From: Clavibacter tessellarius
Lineage (GTDB): Bacteria; Actinomycetota; Actinomycetes; Actinomycetales; Microbacteriaceae
NCBI RefSeq assembly: GCF_001618005.1
Contig: NZ_LQXA01000007.1
Location: 1 to 52,127, forward strand
Reading direction: 5' to 3'
Length of the DNA: 52,127 nucleotides
Shown here: positions 34,385 to 41,910 of the stretch, in pieces
How the letters are laid out: each line of letters opens with the position of its first letter
Position numbering within the stretch: position 1 is the first letter of the stretch
The notes under the pieces: generated by a model
Databases searched by the model: none
Told to the model about the DNA's origin: nothing
Seen by the model: only the letters and a program-made list of their open reading frames with translations
Made by a program: the position numbers and the translations under genes

Positions 34385-34410
34385 TGCTTGCAGTCAACTA
34401 CCGGAGGAAC

Positions 34411-36153
34411 ATGTCCCAGCACCACACCGACGCGGCACCCGCGAAGGCCCCACGCCGCACCGTCTCCGCCGACGGATCCATGTCGAAGCGCCAGGTCCTC
34501 GAGTCCCTCTCGGGCCTCCTGCTCGGCATGTTCGTCTCGATCCTCGCCGGCACCGTCGTATCCACCTCGCTGCCGATCATCATCAGCGACCTCAAGGGCG
34601 ACCAGTCCGGCTACACCTGGGTCGTCACCGCGACGCTCCTCGCCACCACCGTGAGCACGCCGCTCTGGGGCAAGTTCGCCGACCTCTTCAACCGCAAGCT
34701 GCTCATCCAGCTCGCCCTCGGCACCTTCGTGCTGGGCTCCGCGCTCGCCGGCTTCTCGCAGAACACGGAGACGCTCATCGTCTTCCGCGTGCTCCAGGGC
34801 CTCGGCGCCGGCGGCCTCGCCGCGCTCAGCCAGATCATCATGGCCGACATCATCAGCCCACGTGACCGCGGCCGCTACGCCGGCCTCTTCGGCGCCGTCA
34901 TGGCCGTCGGAACCGTCGGCGGCCCGCTCCTCGGCGGCGTCGTGACGGACGCGATCGGCTGGCGCTGGAACTTCTTCATCGCGCTGCCGATCGCCATCAT
35001 CGCGATCATCCTGCTGCAGGTCACCCTGCACCTCCCCGCGCACCCGAAGCGCAAGGTGCACGTCGACTACCTCGGCGCGGTCTTCATCGCGAGCGGCGTC
35101 TCGCTCCTGCTCATCTGGGTCTCCCAGGCCGGCAAGCAGTTCGAGTGGGCCTCGGGCACCTCGTACCTCATGGTGGGCGGCGCGGTCGTGCTCCTGATCG
35201 CCGCGGTCGTCACCGAGCTCAAGGTCGCCGAGCCGATCATCCCGCTCACGATGTTCCGCAACCGCACCTTCACGCTCTCGGTCGTCGCGAGCCTCGCGGT
35301 CGGCATCTCGCTGTTCGGCACCTCGGTCTTCCTCGCGCAGTACATGCAGCTGTCGCGCGGCGCCACGCCGACCCAGTCGGGCCTCCTCACGATCCCGCTC
35401 ATGGCGGGCCTGCTCATCTCCTCGACCGTGTTCGGCAGCCTGATCAGCCGCCGCGGCAAGTGGAAGACGATCATGATCTCGGGCGCCGTCCTCATCGTCG
35501 CCGGCACGGCGCTGCTGTCGACGCTCCGCTACGACACCGACTTCCTGCTCGTGGGCATCTACATGTTCGTGCTCGGCGCGGGCCTCGGCATGCTCATGCA
35601 GAACCTCGTGCTCGTCGTGCAGAACGCCATCGAGGTCAAGAACCTCGGCGTCGCCACCAGCGCGGTCACGTTCTTCCGCAGCCTCGGCGGCACGGTCGGC
35701 GTCTCGGTGCTCGGCTCGGTGCTCGGCACGATCGTCGCGTCGGAGATCACCGCCGGGATCATGGGACTCGCCCCCGCCGACCAGGCCGCCGCCGCGCAGG
35801 CGCTCGGCTCGGGCGTCATCCCGCAGGTGTCGCAGCTCAGCCCCGCGGTCCGCACCGTGGTCGAGAGCGCGTACGGCGTCGGCATCGGCGACGTGTTCCT
35901 CTACAGCGTGCCGCTCGCGATCGTGTCGCTCATCGCGGTGATCTTCCTGCCCAACGCGCAGCTCGGCAGCAAGAACGCCGTGCAGATGAAGAACGAGAAG
36001 GCGGCGAAGGACGTGCGCCGCGTGGACGCCGAGGACGCGCTCATCGCCGCCTCCGCCGGGGCCGTCGCGCTGACGCCGGCCGGCGAGGCGAACTCGACCG
36101 GATCCATCCGACTGCCCGAGCACGAGGACGCCGGGGTCGACGCCCGCCGATGA
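34411..36153 (+). CDS. MFS drug efflux transporter, DHA2 family, 14 helices
   Basis: This 580-residue exporter is a second DHA2 protein in the window, on the other strand and not closely similar to the first. It has a 35-residue cytoplasmic start, then 14 predicted helices. Motifs are AGTVVSTSLPIIISDL (motif D1 region), LWGKFADLFNRKLL (motif A, about 89-102), FRVLQGLGAGGLAA and GGPLLGGVVTDAIGW (motif C). The tail after residue about 520 is charged. The ATG at 34411 follows GGAGGAAC and is preferred over one at 34384 inside the promoter. Its stop overlaps the MarR start (ATGA). Confidence 0.93.
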   Translation: MSQHHTDAAPAKAPRRTVSADGSMSKRQVLESLSGLLLGMFVSILAGTVVSTSLPIIISDLKGDQSGYTWVVTATLLATTVSTPLWGKFADLFNRKLLIQLALGTFVLGSALAGFSQNTETLIVFRVLQGLGAGGLAALSQIIMADIISPRDRGRYAGLFGAVMAVGTVGGPLLGGVVTDAIGWRWNFFIALPIAIIAIILLQVTLHLPAHPKRKVHVDYLGAVFIASGVSLLLIWVSQAGKQFEWASGTSYLMVGGAVVLLIAAVVTELKVAEPIIPLTMFRNRTFTLSVVASLAVGISLFGTSVFLAQYMQLSRGATPTQSGLLTIPLMAGLLISSTVFGSLISRRGKWKTIMISGAVLIVAGTALLSTLRYDTDFLLVGIYMFVLGAGLGMLMQNLVLVVQNAIEVKNLGVATSAVTFFRSLGGTVGVSVLGSVLGTIVASEITAGIMGLAPADQAAAAQALGSGVIPQVSQLSPAVRTVVESAYGVGIGDVFLYSVPLAIVSLIAVIFLPNAQLGSKNAVQMKNEKAAKDVRRVDAEDALIAASAGAVALTPAGEANSTGSIRLPEHEDAGVDARR

Positions 36154-36752
36154 CCGATGACGACCGCCCCGTCGCGGACGGGGCATCCGGCGGAGGCTCC
36201 GACGTCGCTGGCGGCTCCGGGGACGGGATCGCGGCGGGCATCGCCGAGGTCGAGGAGCAGATGACGGCCCTGGCCGCGCGGATCCGCGCCACGACCCGGG
36301 AGGCCGCCGCCGCGATCCACCCGGAGCTCCCGCCCATCGGCTACAAGATGCTCCGCGTGATCCGCCGCTGCGGCAGCGCCCACGCCAGCGCCGTCGCCGA
36401 CCAGCTCGGCGTCGACCGCAGCGTGGTCAGCCGGCAGCTTCGCCAGCTCCAGGACCTGGGGCTGGTGGAGGTCGGGGCCGACGCGCAGGACGGCCGGGTG
36501 CGCGTGCTCGCGCTCACGCCCGCCGGCCGCACCGGGATCGACGCCGACGACGCGCAGGGCAGCCGCCTCGTCCGCGTGCTCGGCCGGTGGGAGCGCTCCG
36601 ACCTGGAGGCATTCGCCGGCTACCTCGCGCGGCTCAACGTGGCGGCCGAGGCCGACTCCGGGCCCGCGACCGGCGCGGTCGGCTGCGAGGCGGACGCCCC
36701 CGGCGCCGCTCCCGCGGCCGAGGCCCCGCGCGCGCCCGTGCACGCGGCCTGA
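36150..36752 (+). CDS. MarR family regulator of the MFS operon
   Basis: This 200-residue protein has a long Gly/Asp-rich start (to about 30), a MarR winged-helix domain (about 55-150) with GSAHASAVADQLGVDRSVVS as the recognition-helix region and a wing DAQDGRVRVLALTPAG, and an Ala/Pro-rich tail. It is cotranscribed with and overlaps the exporter gene. The expected mode is repression of the operon from the site at 34355-34397 until a ligand binds. Confidence 0.9.
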   Translation: MTDDDRPVADGASGGGSDVAGGSGDGIAAGIAEVEEQMTALAARIRATTREAAAAIHPELPPIGYKMLRVIRRCGSAHASAVADQLGVDRSVVSRQLRQLQDLGLVEVGADAQDGRVRVLALTPAGRTGIDADDAQGSRLVRVLGRWERSDLEAFAGYLARLNVAAEADSGPATGAVGCEADAPGAAPAAEAPRAPVHAA

Positions 36753-36754
36753 GA

Positions 36755-36775
36755 CCGAGCGGCGCGACCGCTCGG
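36755..36775. terminator. Hairpin terminator between two convergent MarR genes
   Basis: CCGAGCGG and CCGCTCGG form a perfect 8-bp stem with loop CGCGA, placed between the stops of two convergent genes. No T-tract is present. Confidence 0.55.
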
Positions 36776-36779
36776 AGGA

Positions 36780-37274
36780 TCACGACGCGGCAGGTGCCGG
36801 CGCCGACGCGGGCGCGCCGCCGATCGCCGCGTGCAGGGCTTCCATCGCCGGCAGCGCGCGGGCGATGGCGCGTCGCTCCTCGGCCGTGAGCCGACGCAGG
36901 GCGCCCACGAGCACGCCCTCGGCGGAGCGGTCGAAGGCGCGGAGCAGATCCCGCGCGCGATCCGTGAGCCCCACCTCGGTGCTGCGGCCGTCGCCCTTCA
37001 CGAGCCGCCGGTCGACGAGGCCGTCGCGCTCCATGGCGAGCACCAGGTTGCTGACGGTGGAGCGCGCGAGCCCGAGCGCGCGGCCGAGGCCGGTGGGCGT
37101 GGCCCAGCCGATCGCCTCGAGCCGGCGGAGGACCTCGACCTGCGCGTCGGGGAGGTCGGGCAGGTCGGCGGCGCTCCGGGAGGCGTTCATGAGGCGGCGG
37201 CGGAACGGCCCGAGCTCGGAGCCGAGGCGCCGGGCGACGGCCCGCAGCTCCTGGTCGGACGCGTCGGCTGGCAT
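36780..37274 (-). CDS. MarR family regulator, likely repressor of padC
   Basis: This 164-residue MarR protein has its winged helix at about residues 30-130, with GWATPTGLGRALGLARSTVS as the HTH and DGLVDRRLVKGDGRSTEVGL as the wing. It is divergent from padC and the two start codons are only 63 bp apart. The gap holds a 10-1-10 palindrome that covers both promoters, so one protein can shut off both directions. In other bacteria padC is controlled by PadR; here a MarR-type protein takes that place, as known for hydroxycinnamate regulators of the HcaR/CouR type. The ATG at 37274 follows a TATCCT box by 6 nt. Confidence 0.88.
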   Translation of the reverse strand: MPADASDQELRAVARRLGSELGPFRRRLMNASRSAADLPDLPDAQVEVLRRLEAIGWATPTGLGRALGLARSTVSNLVLAMERDGLVDRRLVKGDGRSTEVGLTDRARDLLRAFDRSAEGVLVGALRRLTAEERRAIARALPAMEALHAAIGGAPASAPAPAAS

Positions 37275-37280
37275 GCACCG

Positions 37281-37330
37281 AGGATACCCAGGTAGATGCG
37301 CTTGTGACAAACGCATTCCGGTGTCAGGAT
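37281..37330. promoter_or_regulatory. Divergent marR/padC promoters sharing one operator
   Basis: A 21-bp palindrome (37296-37316; arms ATGCGCTTGT and ACAAACGCAT, 9 of 10 pairs) lies at the centre. Rightward: TTGTGA (37302-37307), 17 bp, CAGGAT (37325-37330), 7 nt to the padC ATG. Leftward: TTGTCA (37310-37305), 18 bp, TATCCT (37286-37281), 6 nt to the MarR ATG. Both -35 boxes lie in the palindrome and both transcripts would be leaderless. Confidence 0.75.
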
Positions 37331-37337
37331 CGGCGGC

Positions 37338-37868
37338 ATGGACAACATCACCACGAGCGTCGAGCACCCCGTGCCCGCTCAGGACCTCAGCCCCCTCGTC
37401 GGACACCGCCTCATCTACACGTACGCCAACGGCTGGCAGTACGAGATGTACGTGAAGAACGCCACGACCATCGACTACCGGATCCACTCCGGGATGGTCG
37501 GCGGCCGCTGGGTCAAGGACCAGACGGTCGACCTCGTCGCCCTCGCCGACGGCGTCTTCAAGGTGTCGTGGAACGAGCCCACCGGCACCAGCGTCGTCGT
37601 CAACATCATCCCCGCCGCGCGCGTGCTGCACGGCACGATCTTCTTCCCGCGCTGGGTGGAGGAGGACGGCTCCAAGACCGTGCTCTTCCAGAACGACCAC
37701 CTCGAGCAGATGCGCGCGTTCCGCGACGAGGGCCCCACGTACCCGATCTACGTGGTGCCGGAGTTCGCGCACATCACCCTCGACGAGTTCGTGGGCGCCG
37801 ACGACGAGACCGTCGTCGACACCGCCCCCGGCGACCTCCCGGCCGGCTTCGCCGACCGGCGGAACTGA
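37338..37868 (+). CDS. padC: Phenolic acid decarboxylase
   Basis: This 176-residue cofactor-free enzyme removes CO2 from p-coumaric, ferulic or caffeic acid to give vinylphenols, a detoxification step. The match to the PAD family is close: [17 protein letters not shown] (about 25-41, with the substrate-binding tyrosines), [19 protein letters not shown] (about 44-62, with the catalytic Arg), and [12 protein letters not shown] (about 78-89, with the catalytic Glu). It is first of two genes with a cinnamoyl-esterase-like hydrolase, whose start overlaps its stop (TGATG), and is divergent from a MarR regulator. Confidence 0.95.
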   Translation: MDNITTSVEHPVPAQDLSPLVGHRLIYTYANGWQYEMYVKNATTIDYRIHSGMVGGRWVKDQTVDLVALADGVFKVSWNEPTGTSVVVNIIPAARVLHGTIFFPRWVEEDGSKTVLFQNDHLEQMRAFRDEGPTYPIYVVPEFAHITLDEFVGADDETVVDTAPGDLPAGFADRRN

Positions 37869-38671
37869 TGGCAGCGGCCGGAGCGCCGCGCGTCACCCCG
37901 CTCGCCCTCGACCACGGAGGGCACACGATCCGCGGCTGGGAGCACGGCACCGTGCGTCCCGGCGCGCCCGCCGCGCTGCTCGTGCACGGCTTCGGCGACT
38001 CGGGCACCGGCGGCCACGGCCTCTGGGTCCCCGTCGCCCGGGCGCTGGCCGCGTCCGGCACGGCGGCGCGCGCCTACGACCGGCTCGGGCACGGCGTGAG
38101 CGACGGCGACTTCGCCGACGTGCGCCTGCTCGACGAGGTCGACCAGGTGACCGCCATGATCCGCGCCCTCGCCGAGGACGTGGACGGGCCCGTGCACGTG
38201 GTCGCCCACAGCCTCGGCGGCGTCGAGTCCGCGCTGGCCGCGGCCCGCGTCCCGGAGCTCGTCGCGAGCCTCACGCTGTGGTCGCCGGCCGGCGTGGTCG
38301 TCGACGACATCACGGCGAACGACCGCGTGATGAGCGTGCCGCTGGCCGCGGCCCGCGAGCGCGGCGTCGTCGACGTCCAGGGCATGGGCCTCGGCCTGGG
38401 CTTCCCGGACGAGGTGCTCGCGGGCGTCGACGTCTACGGCCCGGTGTCCGGCTATCCGGGCCCGGTCGACGTGGTGCACGGCACGGCCGACGAGGTCGTG
38501 CCCGCCGCGTACGGCGCCCGGTACGGCGAGCTGATGCCGGACGCGACCTTCACGGCCGTGGAGGGCGCGGATCACGGCTGGTCGTCGGTGGACCTCCGCC
38601 GGATGCTCATCGAGCGGCTGCTCGCGCACGTGGCGCGGGCGTCGGGGCAGGCCCGCCCGGCATCGGCCTGA
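37868..38671 (+). CDS. Alpha/beta hydrolase, cinnamoyl (feruloyl) esterase-like
   Basis: This 267-residue serine hydrolase has LLVHGFGDSGTGGHG (oxyanion region, about 37-51), YDRLGHGVSDGDFADV (about 72-87), the nucleophile in VVAHSLGGVE (Ser about 118), VVHGTADEVVP with the acid residue and EGADHGWSS with the His. The SDGDFADV stretch and the order of these blocks follow bacterial cinnamoyl esterases such as Lactobacillus Lj0536, where the equivalent reads SDGKFENM. It overlaps padC, so the likely path is: esterase frees ferulate or coumarate from plant esters, and PadC decarboxylates it. It has no signal peptide, so esters must enter the cell. Confidence 0.82.
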   Translation: MAAAGAPRVTPLALDHGGHTIRGWEHGTVRPGAPAALLVHGFGDSGTGGHGLWVPVARALAASGTAARAYDRLGHGVSDGDFADVRLLDEVDQVTAMIRALAEDVDGPVHVVAHSLGGVESALAAARVPELVASLTLWSPAGVVVDDITANDRVMSVPLAAARERGVVDVQGMGLGLGFPDEVLAGVDVYGPVSGYPGPVDVVHGTADEVVPAAYGARYGELMPDATFTAVEGADHGWSSVDLRRMLIERLLAHVARASGQARPASA

Positions 38672-38703
38672 CGCGCCCGGCGCGCATCGGGGAGGATGGG
38701 GGC

Positions 38704-39225
38704 GTGCTCGCACCCCTCCTCCTCCCCGTCCCCCTCCCGGCTCGCGTGGACGGGGTCACCCTCCGCCGCGCGACGGCCGCCGACCTCGCGCCCGTCATGG
38801 ACCTGATGGCCGACGACCCGGTGGGCGCCGCACGAGGCGACCGGGCGGATCCCGCCGACGCGGACCTCTACCGCGCGGCGCTCGACCGCATCGTCGCCGA
38901 CCCCGCGAACGACCTGCTGGTCGCGACCGACGCGGAGGGCGCCCTCGTCGGCACGCTGCAGCTCACCCTGATCCCGGGCATGTCCCGCCGCGGCAGCTCC
39001 CGCCTCCAGGTCGAGTCCGTGCACGTGCGGAGCGACCTGCGCTCCTCCGGCATCGGCGGCGCGATGATGCGCTGGGTCGCGGACGTCGCCGCGCCCGCCC
39101 TCGGCGCGACCCTCGTGCAGCTCACCTCCGACGCGGTGCGCGTCGACGCGCACCGCTTCTACGAGCGGCTCGGGTACGCCCGGTCGCACCTGGGCTTCAA
39201 GCTGCGGATCCCGCCGGCGGGCTGA
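38704..39225 (+). CDS. GNAT family acetyltransferase
   Basis: This 173-residue protein has the GNAT core: VTLRRATAADLAPVMDLM (about 18-35), LVGTLQLTLIPGMSRRGSSR (about 80-99), the acetyl-CoA loop in RSDLRSSGIGGAMM (about 109-122), and DAHRFYERLGYARSHLGFK (about 148-166), the usual end. The GTG start at 38704 is the first in frame after the previous gene. Its TGA stop is the first base triplet of the 99-bp repeat, so the gene ends exactly where the insert region begins. Confidence 0.88.
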   Translation: MLAPLLLPVPLPARVDGVTLRRATAADLAPVMDLMADDPVGAARGDRADPADADLYRAALDRIVADPANDLLVATDAEGALVGTLQLTLIPGMSRRGSSRLQVESVHVRSDLRSSGIGGAMMRWVADVAAPALGATLVQLTSDAVRVDAHRFYERLGYARSHLGFKLRIPPAG

Positions 39226-39321
39226 CCGCCTCAGTCCTCCACGCGCACGCGGAAGTGCCGCGCGAACACGGGGCCGAGCGCCATGAGCTGGGTCGAGTCG
39301 AGCACGGCGCCGCGGAGGCCG
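39223..39321. repeat. 99-bp direct repeat, left copy (detached 3' end of the pentapeptide gene)
   Basis: Identical over all 99 bp to 40817-40915. Read on the minus strand it is the last 30 codons of the pentapeptide-repeat gene with its stop, but it has no gene body here. The bases just outside also share CCGGCGGGC, with a 4-bp gap in one copy. Confidence 0.95.
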
Positions 39322-39494
39322 CTGCCATCGGCGCGACCATCGACGGACCCTCCGTCCGTGAGCGCGCACCCTACCGTGGAGGACGCGACACCCGAAGACC
39401 CGCAGGACGGCCTGCGCCTCCTCCTGATCGGCCCCTACCGTGGGAGTCCCGAGCGCGCGCTGCGCTGTGGATTCGGCGGCGGACAGGAGGAAAC

Positions 39495-40145
39495 GTGGAA
39501 GGACATCGATCGCTGGACATCCTCGTCGTGCACGACGAGCAGTTGATCCGATCGGGCATCGCGCAGGTGCTCTCGGACAGCGGCGACCTGCGGGTCGAGT
39601 GCGCACGGGGTGTCGACGCCATTCCTCGGATCAAGCACCATGACTCGGACGTCGTGCTCCTCGGCGCTCGGCACCTCCCAGATCCCCACTTCGCAGAGGT
39701 CATCCGGCACTGCTCGCGGTCAGATCCACGTCCCGTGTCAGTCATCGCCGAGAGCGACGCCATCGGCTTGGCATGCCAGGGGATCGAGATGGGAGCATCG
39801 GGAGCCCTGTCACTGGACATGGACCCCGAGAGCCTGAGAGCTCACGTCCGATCGCTCGCAGCAGGAGCCGTCGTGCTGGCGTGGGGCCGGTCCAGCCGGA
39901 GCCTGCTCCCGGACGCCTCGCGGACTCGTGCCTCCGCCGCGTTGCATTCGCTGAACCCGATCCAGCTGCAGATGCTCAAGGTGATGGCCGAAGGGGCGAC
40001 CAACTCCGACATCTCCCGGGATCTCCGCGTACCTCTCGGCACGGTGAAGGACTCGGTCAGCGTGATCCTGCGCACCTTGGGTGTGACCACGCGCGTCGAA
40101 GCGGTCGCGGTCGCCGCTCGCGCGGGTCTGCCCTTCGCGGCCTGA
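39495..40145 (+). CDS. LuxR/NarL-type regulator with a degenerate receiver domain
   Basis: This 216-residue protein has a receiver-like domain (about 8-120) and a LuxR-type HTH (about 148-212; LNPIQLQMLKVMAEGATNSD, then GTVKDSVSVILRTLGV). The receiver has lost its active site. The acidic pair reads VVHDEQ, the phospho-acceptor position reads VVLLGARHLP where DVRMP is usual (Asp to Gly), and the conserved Lys region reads SLDMD. It cannot be phosphorylated in the normal way and may bind a ligand or act as a fixed activator. The GTG at 39495 follows AGGAGG by 5 nt. No kinase is linked. It is probably the regulator of the two small genes next to it. Confidence 0.82.
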   Translation: MEGHRSLDILVVHDEQLIRSGIAQVLSDSGDLRVECARGVDAIPRIKHHDSDVVLLGARHLPDPHFAEVIRHCSRSDPRPVSVIAESDAIGLACQGIEMGASGALSLDMDPESLRAHVRSLAAGAVVLAWGRSSRSLLPDASRTRASAALHSLNPIQLQMLKVMAEGATNSDISRDLRVPLGTVKDSVSVILRTLGVTTRVEAVAVAARAGLPFAA

Positions 40146-40173
40146 GTGACGAGCCTCCGAGTGGCCGCTCCGG

Positions 40174-40350
40174 TCAGGCCTTCGGCGACTCGGAGCCGAA
40201 CACCTTCAGCAGCCGGAGCCCGGCGGCGAAGACGATGGTGGCCACCACGAAGCCCGTGAACCTCACTCCCGGCTCGTCGGGGAGAAGCGCCATTGCGAAG
40301 AGGAGCACAGCTGCCAGGGCGACGGTCTTGATGAGGCTCCGCACGCGCAT
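40174..40350 (-). CDS. Small membrane protein, 58 residues
   Basis: The frame runs from an ATG preceded by CCGGGGGA to a TGA. The product has two hydrophobic helices, TVALAAVLLFAMALL (about 9-23) and FTGFVVATIVFAAGLRLL (about 32-49), joined by the short charged turn PDEPGVR, and ends KVFGSESPKA. It lies directly downstream of the secreted four-Cys protein, 16 bp away on the same strand. A small two-helix protein next to a small exported protein is the usual arrangement of an immunity protein, but there is no further evidence. Confidence 0.6.
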   Translation of the reverse strand: MRVRSLIKTVALAAVLLFAMALLPDEPGVRFTGFVVATIVFAAGLRLLKVFGSESPKA

Positions 40351-40365
40351 TCCCCCGGTTCCCGG

Positions 40366-40719
40366 TCAGACGAAGAGTGAACCTATGCACCCGAAGGCGC
40401 CGGCGGCGATGAGCCTAGCAGCGAGCACTTGCGCGTTCCCCTTGCTGAGGTAGTTGTCGACCAGGAGCGCGCCGACCGCTACACCAGCCCCGCGATAGCA
40501 CTTGAGCTCCTCCTCGCTCGGGCGCTGCGCGACCACGCGGGTCTCGACGCAGTCCCGATACGCCTGGCTGTCTTGCGGCAAGCTGGCGCACAGGTCGCTG
40601 ATGCTGTCGATCGCGCGGGCCGGTGCGGCGGGCAGAGCCGTGAGCGAGACGCCACCCGCCAACGCGACGGCGAGTAGGAGGGCGACGGGCCGAGATGCTG
40701 AGCGTGTCGTCGTGTTCAT
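40366..40719 (-). CDS. Small secreted protein with four cysteines
   Basis: This 117-residue protein has a clear Sec signal (hydrophobic PVALLLAVALAGGVSL, cleavage after APARA near residue 37). The mature part of about 80 residues has two halves. The first is polar with Cys in SDLCASLP and YRDCVETR; the second is Gly/Ala-rich and hydrophobic with Cys in ELKCYRGAG and FGCIGSLFV. Two disulfides are possible. No family is recognised. Size, hydrophobic end and the adjacent small membrane gene make a bacteriocin-like or other secreted effector role worth testing. The ATG at 40719 is chosen for the signal peptide; upstream in-frame starts would spoil it. Confidence 0.7.
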   Translation of the reverse strand: MNTTTRSASRPVALLLAVALAGGVSLTALPAAPARAIDSISDLCASLPQDSQAYRDCVETRVVAQRPSEEELKCYRGAGVAVGALLVDNYLSKGNAQVLAARLIAAGAFGCIGSLFV

Positions 40720-40816
40720 GGGGCGATCGTGCTCGGGAGGCCATGACCTGCGCATGCCCCCGCGGGACGATCCGTCATCCACGTGGCTGGACAAACCAGC
40801 CGCCCGGCGGGCCGCA

Positions 40817-40915
40817 TGACCGCCTCAGTCCTCCACGCGCACGCGGAAGTGCCGCGCGAACACGGGGCCGAGCGCCATGAGCTGGGTCGAGTCGAGCACG
40901 GCGCCGCGGAGGCCG
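40817..40915. repeat. 99-bp direct repeat, right copy (3' end of the intact pentapeptide gene)
   Basis: Identical to 39223-39321; this copy is part of the complete gene. Confidence 0.95.
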
Positions 40916-41487
40916 TCGGGGGTGTCGAGGTCGTGGATCTCGGCGCCGCGGAGGTCGAGGTGCGTGAGCGACGAGTCGGCGAGGTCGAGCGTGCCGATGG
41001 TGGTGCGCGCGAACGCGACGCGCATGCCGGACGTGCCGCGGAGGTCCAGCTCCTCGATGGCGCAGTCGGTGAGGAGCAGGTCGGTGATCTTGGAGCCGCG
41101 CAGGTTCACGAAGCCGAGGCGGCAGTCGGCGATGTGCACCGAGGAGAGGGACGCGTCGTAGAGCTCGGCCGATCCGACGCGCGAGCCCTCGAGGCGCACG
41201 TCGCGCATCCGGATGCGCGGCGCCTTCAGCACGGGCGCGTCGAGCCGGGAGGCGAGCACGTCCACGAGGCTCGCGGCCGTGAGGTCGGCCTCGTGCAGGC
41301 GGATGCGCTCGAGCACGCACTCCTCGAACCCGATGTCGACGAGGTCGGCGTCGCTCAGGTCGGCGTCGGCGAAGCGCAGGCGCTCGAAGGACGCGTGCGC
41401 GTCGAGGTCGGACGGGTCGCCGTCGGCGAGGCCGCCCAACCGCGGGTCGCTGATCCGGGGCGGGAGGATGCGGGTCGATGCGGCCAT
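40825..41487 (-). CDS. Pentapeptide repeat protein
   Basis: This 220-residue protein folds as a right-handed beta-helix of A(D/N)LxX units, seen as RFADADLSDADLVDIGF, RLHEADLTAASLVDVL, CRLGFVNLRGSKITDLLL and LDLADSSLTHLDLRGAEI. Family members mimic DNA or act as scaffolds; some protect gyrase (MfpA/Qnr). A 40-residue start without repeats and the capping end LMALGPVFARHFRVRVED suggest a regular globular member. No gyrase role can be claimed. The ATG at 41487 follows GGAGG by 6 nt. The 3' end is duplicated at 39223. Confidence 0.9.
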   Translation of the reverse strand: MAASTRILPPRISDPRLGGLADGDPSDLDAHASFERLRFADADLSDADLVDIGFEECVLERIRLHEADLTAASLVDVLASRLDAPVLKAPRIRMRDVRLEGSRVGSAELYDASLSSVHIADCRLGFVNLRGSKITDLLLTDCAIEELDLRGTSGMRVAFARTTIGTLDLADSSLTHLDLRGAEIHDLDTPDGLRGAVLDSTQLMALGPVFARHFRVRVED

Positions 41488-41612
41488 GCGGTGCCTCCGG
41501 GGGCGGGTCGATTCGGGTGCGGGCGCGCCGTCGGCGGGCCTCGCCCCACGGTACGGGAGACCCCCGCGATCGCCCCTTGACGCCATTTCCCCAGCCGCAG
41601 GATCATCGGTGC

Positions 41613-41886
41613 ATGGTCGCTGTCGAGCACTTCGAGATCCCCGCCGACGACATGGCGCGGACGTGCCGCACCCCACCATCGTGATCACGGTCGGCTCCAT
41701 CGAGGAGACGGTCGCGCGGTCGAGGCGCACGGCGGATCCGTGCTGGGCGCCATCCAGATGCTCGACGAGCGCGACCGCTGGGCCTACGTGCGGGACAGCG
41801 AGGGCAACGCGATCGGCCTGTTCGACCACGGGCCGGGCACGGCGGGCGGCGACGCGACCGACGCGACCTCCGCGACCGCCGACTAG
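41613..41886 (+). pseudogene. Broken VOC/glyoxalase family gene
   Basis: The first 14 codons (VAVEHFEIPADDMAR) match a VOC start. The frame then breaks, and the middle of the domain, about 50 codons, is missing. The second half resumes as HPTIVITVGSIEETVAR, and after a one-base shift continues VEAHGGSVLGAIQMLDERDR and YVRDSEGNAIGLFDH, the usual end. The intact relative at 33885 shows the expected length. The total, 274 bp, is not a multiple of three. Confidence 0.78.
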
Positions 41887-41910
41887 CGGAGGTCGCGGCC
41901 CGACGCCGCG

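Larger units (their letters stand above)
39322..40816. mobile_element. 1.5-kb insert between perfect direct repeats
   Basis: The segment holds an atypical LuxR-type regulator, a 58-residue membrane protein and a 117-residue secreted protein. It has no GGATCC site. No integrase, transposase or inverted ends are seen. The repeat identity points to recent arrival or active exchange. The 173 bp from 39322 to the first gene hold two CCCTACCGTGG motifs (near 39370 and 39433) and no gene that I can support. Confidence 0.65.

Noticed and set aside
36755-36775. Hairpin considered as an operator for one of the flanking MarR genes
   Set aside because: It lies between two stop codons of convergent genes, where a terminator is the simpler reading.
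37868-38671. Simple monoacylglycerol lipase assignment for the hydrolase after padC
   Set aside because: The SDGDFADV region and coupling with padC fit cinnamoyl esterases better, though assays would be needed to exclude lipase activity.
39322-40816. Insertion sequence or prophage remnant
   Set aside because: No transposase, integrase, terminal inverted repeats or short target duplication is present; the 99-bp flanks are gene-derived.
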